Assembly: GCA_039794245.1 (NCBI GenBank)
Contig: JBDIVS010000004.1
Location: forward strand, 78,912-142,911
Direction of reading: 5' to 3'
DNA: 64,000 nucleotides
Origin: DAITQM01 sp039794245
Lineage (GTDB): Bacteria; Pseudomonadota; Gammaproteobacteria; Xanthomonadales; Wenzhouxiangellaceae
Below, in pieces: positions 58,686-64,000 of the stretch. Within the stretch, counting starts at the first letter, position 1; every line of letters begins with the position of its first letter. The notes under the pieces are model-generated. The model had not been told where the DNA came from. It did no database searches and saw only the letters and a program-made list of their open reading frames with translations. Position numbers and translations under genes: made by a program.

Positions 58686-60571
58686 CAATCCTCCAGGTAG
58701 GTGTAGCCGTCGAGCCCGGCTTGCAGCGCCGCCTCGACCGGCCCGGCGACGGCGGGCGGCAGTTGCGCCGCCTGGATTTTGCTGCGGCAAGCGCGCATCA
58801 GGTCGGCCGGGTTGTAGCCGAGGTATTCGAGCAGGATACGCGCTGTATCGCCGTGGCGCAGGTTGGTCAGTTCGAAGACGCCGCCGCGTAACGTCACATC
58901 GGCACTGTCGGTGTCGCCGAACAGGTTGTGGATGTCGCCGAGCGTTTCCTGGTAGGCGCCGACCAAAAAAATACCGAGTAGGTATTCCTCGCCGTCGGCG
59001 ACAGGGTGGACGCGCAGCGTCTTTTCGACGCCGAGCTGATCGACGTAGCCTTCGATCCGGCCGTCCGAATCGCAGGTCAGATCCTCGAGCACGGCGCGCC
59101 GCGACGGCTCTTCGTCGAGGCGGGTGAGCGGCACGATCGGGAAAACCTGGTCGAGGGCCCAGATATCCGGTGCCGACTGGAAAATGGACAGGTTCAGGTA
59201 ATACTTGTCGGACAGCCGGTATTCCAGCTCCTCTTCGAGTTCGCGGTGCCGCTTGCGCTCGGTCGGGGCGAGGCGCGAGCGGATCTTGAGCAGCAGGCCG
59301 TAGTAGAGCTTTTCGAGCACGGCGCGTTCGGGCAGGCTGAGGTCGCCGTACAGAAAACGGTTGTGGCCTTCTTCCAGGTAATGGCTGGCCTCCAGCCAGC
59401 ACTCCTCGGGGCTGCGCTCGTCGAGTTCGTCGAAGATCTGCCGCATGCCGGCCAGCACGACGTGTTCGTCGTCACCGCCCGGCGGCGGGTTGGCAGCGGG
59501 CGAGGGTACCTGTTCGGTCGCTGAGACCGGGACGACCAGGACGGCGTGGTGCGCGGCGAGCGCCCGGCCGGATTCGGAGACGATAGCAGGTGGCTCCAGG
59601 TCGTGTTCGAGGCACAGGTCGCTGAGGGCGTGGACGATCGCCGCGGCGTACTGGCGGACCGTGTAATTCATCGAATTGAAGCTCCGCGACCGGGAGCCTT
59701 CATAATCGACGCCGAGGCCGCCGCCGATGTCGATGATACCGAGCGGGGCGCCGAGGGCGCGCAGTTCGGCCAGATAACGGCCGGCCTCGCGCATGCCGGC
59801 CTGGAAATCGCGCAGATTCGAGATCTGCGAGCCCATGTGGAAGTGCAACAGTTGCAACCAGTCGAGCCGGCCGTCGCTTTTCATGCGTTGCACCAGATCG
59901 AGAATCTGGCTTGCCGACAGTCCGAACTTGGCGCGCTCACCGCCGGTATCTTGCCACTTGCCCTTGCCGGTCGCCGACAGCCGAAGGCGCACGCCGACTT
60001 CGGGTTCGACGCCGAAGGCGGCCGCTTCGCGGGCGATCAGTTCCAGTTCGCCGGGCTTTTCGATGACCAGGATCACACGCAACCCGAGGCGCCGGCCGAT
60101 CAGCGCCAGGCGGATGTATTCGGCGTCCTTGTAGCCGTTGCAGATCAGGTAGCCGCCCGGGCGGCTCATCGCGATCCCGGCAATCAATTCGGGCTTGCTG
60201 CCGACCTCCAGCCCGGCGCCGTCCTCACCGACCAGCGAATGGACGACGCTGTGCTGCTGGTTGGCCTTGACCGGATAAATCGGCCGGTACTGTCCGGGGT
60301 ACTCGTAATACTCGCGGGCCTCGTCGAAGGCGCTTTTGAGTTTCAGGAGGCGCTGGCGCAGGATGTCGGGGAAACGCAGCAACAGCGGCAGGCGCTGGCC
60401 TTCGCTGCGCGCCATCGCCGCCAGATCGGCGAGCGCGATCGATGGGCCGCCGGTACCGGCGATCCGGGCGTGCAGGCGGCCGTCATTGCCGACATCGAAA
60501 AAATCCTCGGCCCAGTTGGGAATGGCGTAGGCGCGCCGCGCGTGGTCCGCGCTCCATAAGGAGGTGTTCAT
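58685..60571 (-). CDS. speA: Biosynthetic arginine decarboxylase
   Basis: 628 residues, the length of SpeA. PLP-dependent conversion of arginine to agmatine, the first step to putrescine. The PLP lysine is in YPVKANQQHSVV (~100). Other family blocks: GLEVGSKPELIAGIAMSR, ICNGYKDAEYIRLAL, ERAKFGLSASQILDLV, LLHFHMGSQISNLRDF, IDIGGGLGVDYEGSRS, IVSESGRALAAHHAVLVV, and the C-terminal GVFELTNLRHGDTARILLEY. No clear Shine-Dalgarno; the promoter side (60572-60650) is GC-rich. Heads the dehydrogenase and two small genes. Confidence 0.96.
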   Translation of the reverse strand: MNTSLWSADHARRAYAIPNWAEDFFDVGNDGRLHARIAGTGGPSIALADLAAMARSEGQRLPLLLRFPDILRQRLLKLKSAFDEAREYYEYPGQYRPIYPVKANQQHSVVHSLVGEDGAGLEVGSKPELIAGIAMSRPGGYLICNGYKDAEYIRLALIGRRLGLRVILVIEKPGELELIAREAAAFGVEPEVGVRLRLSATGKGKWQDTGGERAKFGLSASQILDLVQRMKSDGRLDWLQLLHFHMGSQISNLRDFQAGMREAGRYLAELRALGAPLGIIDIGGGLGVDYEGSRSRSFNSMNYTVRQYAAAIVHALSDLCLEHDLEPPAIVSESGRALAAHHAVLVVPVSATEQVPSPAANPPPGGDDEHVVLAGMRQIFDELDERSPEECWLEASHYLEEGHNRFLYGDLSLPERAVLEKLYYGLLLKIRSRLAPTERKRHRELEEELEYRLSDKYYLNLSIFQSAPDIWALDQVFPIVPLTRLDEEPSRRAVLEDLTCDSDGRIEGYVDQLGVEKTLRVHPVADGEEYLLGIFLVGAYQETLGDIHNLFGDTDSADVTLRGGVFELTNLRHGDTARILLEYLGYNPADLMRACRSKIQAAQLPPAVAGPVEAALQAGLDGYTYLED

Positions 60572-60653
60572 CGCCGCACATTGTAGCCGATTGCTTCACG
60601 GGCCCAGGGCGCGGCGGGGCAGAAGCCGGCCGCAGCGCCGCTGCCCGGCGGCT

Positions 60654-60770
60654 TCAGCCGCCGGTCATGCAGAACGCGTTGAGCTTGTTGCCGTCCGGAT
60701 CGCGGGAACAGCCGGCGTAAAAACGGTTGCCGCAGTCGACCGGCGCCCCTTCGCCGCCGCGGCCAAATTG
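60654..60770 (-). pseudogene. 3' remnant of a glyoxalase/VOC-fold gene
   Basis: The minus strand reads GRGGEGAPVDCGNRFYAGCS then RDPDGNKLNAFCMTGG and TGA. This is the recognisable end of VOC-superfamily proteins (usual Y-GAFVRDPDGNK-EA-C). The reading stays open upstream but changes at ~60776 into the dispersed CACGAAGG repeat, so the first ~100 residues are gone. No start codon in proper context. Confidence 0.7.
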
Positions 60771-60775
60771 CAGCG

Positions 60776-60806
60776 CCTTCGTGTTCCTCGAACCTTCGTG
60801 GTGAAA
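60776..60806. repeat. Dispersed CACGAAGG/ACACGAAG-type repeat, inverted copy
   Basis: Minus-strand reading TTTCACCACGAAGGTTCGAG then GAACACGAAGG. Same family as 5837-5860 and 30696-30790. It marks the break of the VOC-fold gene. Confidence 0.5.
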
Positions 60807-60896
60807 CCCGTCCAGTTTCATGGCGTTGCGAACCACTCGACTCAATCCCGCGCCAGCGGTGTTTTTTTGTACACCCTCTGCTGGCACAGTATCGGT

Positions 60897-61427
60897 TTAC
60901 CCGGCCGGCGGCAGAAGGTCTTCGAGGAAATACGCCGCCAGTTCAGCGCGGCCGCCAAGGCCGGCTTTGCGGTAAACAGCGCGTGCCTGGTCGCGGACAG
61001 TGCGTTCGCTGGCCTGGCGCAACACCGCGATCTCCTTGAGGCTCAAACCTTTCAACAGCAAGATTCCGACTTCCGCTTCTGAGGCGCTCAAGGACCAGGT
61101 GGCGAATTGTTCGCCGATCGCCTCGCTGAGGCCGCGCACCAACGTGCGGTATTGTCGCCGCCAGCGGCTCGACTCGGCGGTGACCGCCGACAGGCTGTGC
61201 AAGAGTTCCCTGGTTTTGCGCCGCATTTTGACCAGGCGGTGAACAAGCAGCGCTGCGGCCGCCGCGGCGATGAAAAGTGCCAGCCCTTCGATCGTCAGGT
61301 GCAGGAGCCGTACACCGTTGCGATAATCGCCGATCAGATCCCAGGCGATCAACACCCCGATCGCCGCCAACGCCACGGCTGTGGCGGCGCTCACAAAGCG
61401 GCCGGATTCGTCGGACGACGGATTCAT
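60897..61427 (-). CDS. Membrane-anchored LuxR-type transcriptional regulator
   Basis: 176 residues. Two membrane helices near the N-terminus (AATAVALAAIGVLIAWDLI ~14-32; LTIEGLALFIAAAAAALLVH ~44-63), a linker helix rich in Arg/Ser, and a C-terminal LuxR/NarL helix-turn-helix: SASEAEVGILLLKGLSLKEI then AVLRQASERTVRDQARAVYR, KAGLGGRAELAAYFLEDLL. It lacks a receiver domain, so the signal probably comes through the membrane segment. It is divergent from the cytochrome b561 gene with ~100 bp between the starts and may control it. Confidence 0.88.
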   Translation of the reverse strand: MNPSSDESGRFVSAATAVALAAIGVLIAWDLIGDYRNGVRLLHLTIEGLALFIAAAAAALLVHRLVKMRRKTRELLHSLSAVTAESSRWRRQYRTLVRGLSEAIGEQFATWSLSASEAEVGILLLKGLSLKEIAVLRQASERTVRDQARAVYRKAGLGGRAELAAYFLEDLLPPAG

Positions 61428-61526
61428 ACACGCACTCCATGTTGCTCAGCCGGGCGTCATCCGACGGATGGTACGGGCGGCCCGCCCGTGTCATTGTGTC
61501 GGCAATCGACTGCGGAGGATGAAGCC

Positions 61527-62240
61527 ATGCCGGAAGCATCGAAAGTCGGAAAATCGCAGCGGACGCCCCGGGACTGGGTGCGCGTCTGGGATCCGCTCGT
61601 CAGGATCGGACACTGGACGCTCGTCGCCGCGTTTTTCACCGCTTATTTTACCGAAGACGATCTACTGTCCGTACATGTCTGGGCCGGTTATACCATCGGC
61701 GCCGTAGTGCTGCTGCGCCTGGCCTGGGGGTTGATCGGCAGCCGGCACGCCAGATTCGTCGATTTCATCTATTCGCCGGCCGCGGCAGTGCGCTACATCA
61801 AAGGTCTGGCGACCGGCGGGGCGCCCCGTTATCTCGGCCATACACCGGCCGGCGGGTGGATGATCCTGGCATTGCTGACAATGCTTGCCGGTACGGTTTA
61901 TACCGGGCTCGAACTTTATGCCATCGAGGAGAATGCCGGGCCGCTGGCCGGTAACGAGCGGCCCGCGACGTACGATCTTCCGCAACTGATCGCCACGGTG
62001 GTGGCAGATGACAATCGCGGCCGGCAGCGGGAAGCGGATGAACACGAAGGTCAAGAGCGGCATCGGGTGCTGAAAAGCGGCAGCCGCGGCGGTGAGGAAT
62101 TCTGGGAAGAATTGCACGAAACGTTTGCCAACCTGACGCTGCTACTCGTCGTGCTCCACATCGCCGGCGTTATCGCTTCTAGCCTGGCACATAGCGAAAA
62201 TCTCGTCAAGGCGATGGTCACCGGGCGAAAACGCGCATGA
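61527..62240 (+). CDS. Cytochrome b561 family (Ni/Fe-hydrogenase b-type subunit-like)
   Basis: 237 residues from ATG 61527; GGAGG is eight bases upstream of it and touches the alternative ATG. Four membrane segments carry the haem-ligand histidines: VRIGHWTLVAAFFTAYF, LSVHVWAGYTIGAVVLLRLA, GWMILALLTMLAGTVYTGLE, and LTLLLVVLHIAGVIASSLAH. A charged ~50-residue insert (DDNRGRQREADEHEGQERHR) lies before the last helix. It is an inner-membrane di-haem electron carrier that usually takes electrons from or gives them to a soluble c-type cytochrome or oxidoreductase. The nearby P460-type cytochrome is a possible partner. Confidence 0.9.
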   Translation: MPEASKVGKSQRTPRDWVRVWDPLVRIGHWTLVAAFFTAYFTEDDLLSVHVWAGYTIGAVVLLRLAWGLIGSRHARFVDFIYSPAAAVRYIKGLATGGAPRYLGHTPAGGWMILALLTMLAGTVYTGLELYAIEENAGPLAGNERPATYDLPQLIATVVADDNRGRQREADEHEGQERHRVLKSGSRGGEEFWEELHETFANLTLLLVVLHIAGVIASSLAHSENLVKAMVTGRKRA

Positions 62241-62248
62241 ACCGGGGT

Positions 62249-62278
62249 GCAGCGCGGCGAAGAACATCGCCGCGCTGC
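62249..62278. terminator. Strong hairpin between convergent genes
   Basis: GCAGCGCGGCGA and TCGCCGCGCTGC form a perfect 12-bp stem around AGAACA. It begins nine bases after the b561 stop codon; the P460 gene ends at 62341 on the other strand. No T-tract follows on either side, so if it terminates transcription it is not a canonical intrinsic terminator. Confidence 0.55.
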
Positions 62279-62340
62279 GGGCTAAAGGCAGGTGTGCCCG
62301 CACGCCAGTGCACAAGGCAACGAGCGGCGCGGCAGGCGGC

Positions 62341-62817
62341 TCAGTCGCGCCGGTGGCTGAAGGTGTAGTCCTGAGCCTTCTGCGGCTGGTGACAGGCAAA
62401 ACAGGCGGCTGCCGCCTTGTCGCCCACCACCCGATTTTCCGGGTTACCACCGCCGAATCCCTCGAAACCCCAGCCGCCGGTAGCTGAAAACTTGTCGCTG
62501 TCCTTGTGCATCACGCCCACCACTTTACGGTTGCCTTCGCTAATGGCATTGCCATCGTGCACGGCTTCAAGTAGATCGAAGATGATCACGGCCCCGTCGG
62601 GAAAGGTACCGCTCCGGTAACCATCGAGCGCCTTGTCGTTGGCATAGATATGATGGATGCCGCCGAAGGCATCATAAAGCGGGTGCCCTTGTTCGATCAC
62701 CATGCTCTTGACATGGTGCCAATTGCGGTAACCGGCCGGATAGGGTACCTCGGGATCGGTGGCCAGTGCGACAGAGGCGGCGATGATGGCCAACAGGGTC
62801 AAATTCCTTGCTTTCAT
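62341..62817 (-). CDS. Cytochrome P460 family c-type cytochrome
   Basis: 158 residues from ATG 62817 (AGGAG eight bases upstream). Signal peptide LTLLAIIAASVALA. Mature part: YPAGYRNWHHVKSMVIEQGH, FGGIHHIYANDKALDGYRSG, FPDGAVIIFDLLEAV, GVMHKDSDKF, GGWGFEGFGGG, and a single haem c site CFACHQP near the C-terminus. P460 proteins bind haem c in the periplasm; some oxidise hydroxylamine, but many members have no known reaction. Downstream of the thioredoxin-like and MarR genes. Confidence 0.9.
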   Translation of the reverse strand: MKARNLTLLAIIAASVALATDPEVPYPAGYRNWHHVKSMVIEQGHPLYDAFGGIHHIYANDKALDGYRSGTFPDGAVIIFDLLEAVHDGNAISEGNRKVVGVMHKDSDKFSATGGWGFEGFGGGNPENRVVGDKAAAACFACHQPQKAQDYTFSHRRD

Positions 62818-62828
62818 GATCCGTACTC

Positions 62829-63066
62829 CTATTTCAAGTCGGCGAGCGCAGCGCCGAAGTTGATATGGAATGATTGTCCGCTTATGACCAGCACGGGTAC
62901 CGATTTGACACCGGCCGATTCGGCCTCGGCGATGCGCCGACTTGGTCTCACCCAGATGAACGACATCGACGTCGAAACGTGCCGGGTCGATGGCGTTGGC
63001 GAGCCGCTGCTCGGCAGTGACACAGGCGGGGCAACCTGCGTGGTAGAATTTGGCATCCAATTTCAT
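62829..63066 (-). pseudogene. Thioredoxin/glutaredoxin-fold small protein with a one-base frameshift
   Basis: From ATG 63066 (AGGAG upstream): MKLDAKFYHAGCPACVTAEQ with a CPAC redox site, RLANAIDPARFDVDVVHLGE, TK. Removing one T near 62942 continues RRIAEAESAGVKSVPVLVIS, GQSFHINFGAALADLK to 62829, completing a 78-residue thioredoxin-like protein with the cis-proline in SVPVLVI. Homologues run through this join without a break. Either a true frameshift or a base error. As it stands the second half of the fold would be lost. Confidence 0.8.
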
Positions 63067-63135
63067 ATAAGGACTCCTAACTATAAAGGTTAATATAAAC
63101 CCCGTTCTATCGAAGCGGGGCCGTTCAGGCCGCCA

Positions 63136-63729
63136 TCAAGCGGCTGATTCGTACTCCGCGCAATCGACGCGCAAATGGCGCTCGGCCATCGGCGCCCCGA
63201 CGAACGCACAGAAATGCGGTGTGCTCGTGCCCGGAGCGACGTTCTCGCGGAAATGCCGGCAGCTTACGCAAACGCGCTGCGGCGCGATCAATTCGCGTTG
63301 CTGCAACTGCCGGATCATCTCGATCACCAGACCAAGCAACGATTCCTGTTCGGCCGGCGAGAGGCCGCTGACGATTGGCACAAAACTGCTCGGCCACGCT
63401 TTTGCGACACGGTTCCCCTTGGGGGTCGCCTTAAGGGCGAAAGCGCGACCATCCGAGGCATCAGTGTGCTTTCGCAGCAGTGTCTTACGTACCAAAGTCG
63501 CCACCGCATCGCTGGCCGTGGCCTTGCGCACACCGGCGTGCGCGGCCGCGGCAGTGAGCCGGGCACCCTGCGGACGATTGGCGACAAAGCGCAGGATATC
63601 GGCCTGAGTCGGCGACAGCCCCGTAGCCTCTGCCGTTTGCCAGTCGAGCTGGCGTGCCACGGCGGCCAGGCGCGCAAGTCCGTCGGCCAACCGTCGCTCC
63701 AGCGGCTCCGATAATAGCTCGAAGTTCAT
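63136..63729 (-). CDS. MarR family regulator with C-terminal four-cysteine motif
   Basis: 197 residues from ATG 63729. MarR winged helix at ~35-140: TGLSPTQADILRFVANRPQG, ARLTAAAAHAGVRKATASDA, VATLVRKTLLRKHTDASDGR. A dimerisation helix is followed by a cysteine tail, VCVSCRHFRENVAPGTSTPH then FCAFVGAPMAERHLRVDCAE, spacing C-x2-C-x17-C-x14-C, suited to bind a metal or act as a redox switch. Followed at 70 bp by the thioredoxin-like gene and then P460, all on the minus strand. It probably regulates this cluster. Confidence 0.88.
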   Translation of the reverse strand: MNFELLSEPLERRLADGLARLAAVARQLDWQTAEATGLSPTQADILRFVANRPQGARLTAAAAHAGVRKATASDAVATLVRKTLLRKHTDASDGRAFALKATPKGNRVAKAWPSSFVPIVSGLSPAEQESLLGLVIEMIRQLQQRELIAPQRVCVSCRHFRENVAPGTSTPHFCAFVGAPMAERHLRVDCAEYESAA

Positions 63730-64000
63730 AGATAGGAATCCTAACAAATAATGCCAAGTCGCGTCAAGCCCCTGCTTCCGCAGCCGAAAGACTCCGCAAC
63801 CCGAATACAATCCTCAAGCAACCATCCAGCAGCATCCGGGACCGGCCGTGGTTGCCGGCTTATCCTCACGATTGGGGGCGAAAGGTGGCAGGAGAACAGA
63901 AAACGCCACATCATCCCATCTCTGCCACGTTACAAACGACTTCGACCGCCGGGCAGTGCCTGCCCGGAGTCAGTGGCTTGGGTCTTCGTCTCGCACGATC
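63730..64000. other. Window end, no gene recognised
   Basis: AT-richer start (63730-63760) likely holds the MarR operon promoter. The remainder has short, phase-mixed frames without coding character, and nothing I can name. Confidence 0.4.

Overview
The window is about 64 kb of high-GC DNA (roughly two thirds G+C, strong C/G third positions). It carries gene neighbourhoods typical of Gammaproteobacteria: leuS-lptE-holA-nadD, hemA-prfA facing a TPR lipoprotein-lolB-tRNA-Gln-prs block, a class A RNase P RNA, LolB/LptE outer-membrane assembly lipoproteins and IPTL-CTERM-type sorting signals. I would call it a gammaproteobacterial chromosome fragment of uncertain order; nothing here fixes the genus. 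No phage, plasmid, CRISPR or complete insertion sequence is visible.

Layout. 0-6 kb: end of purH, trpS, a MarC membrane protein, hsp20 with a clear terminator, rnpB with its promoter, and an FAD-linked 2-hydroxyacid dehydrogenase. 6-14 kb: an accessory region with a frameshifted secreted protein, a CadC-like membrane regulator with TPRs, a secreted protein plus multicopper oxidase operon, and a decayed ECF sigma/Ser-Thr kinase pair broken by an amber codon and by a 77-bp duplication. 14-21 kb: one 2277-residue secreted protein of twenty ~90-residue repeats ending in an IPTL-CTERM signal, with a near-perfect 843-bp internal duplication. 21.5-28.4 kb: a VapBC-like pair, then prs, tRNA-Gln, lolB, a TPR lipoprotein, hemA and prfA. 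28.5-31.7 kb: a small element with terminal inverted repeats, a BrnT/BrnA pair with an amber codon in brnA, tRNA-Pro, folE2 and an orphan lipoprotein. 31.8-43.4 kb: leuS-lptE-holA-nadD plus an FG-GAP surface protein, a DUF885 lipoprotein, a glycerophosphodiesterase, HicBA and an amidase.

43.5-55 kb holds the most system-like block: lipase-type lipoprotein, DUF1302 outer-membrane protein, DUF1329 periplasmic protein, Ycf48-like protein and an MMPL/RND transporter, all on one strand and tightly spaced, followed by a trimethylamine-dehydrogenase-like flavoprotein. It looks like a trans-envelope machine for a hydrophobic (lipid-like) compound; the substrate is unknown. 55-57 kb is a compact SOS unit: a LexA repressor with a Y-family polymerase, whose promoter carries a 17-bp palindrome exactly between the -35 and -10 boxes. 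57-64 kb: a cluster of GGGACAGTCAT repeats, two small genes, a 3-hydroxyisobutyrate-type dehydrogenase, speA, a truncated glyoxalase-fold gene, a membrane-anchored LuxR-type regulator facing a cytochrome b561, and a MarR(Cys4)-thioredoxin-cytochrome P460 cluster.

Four otherwise readable genes carry a single lesion (two one-base frameshifts, two in-frame TAG codons). Either this genome is losing accessory genes or the assembly has base errors; raw reads would decide.
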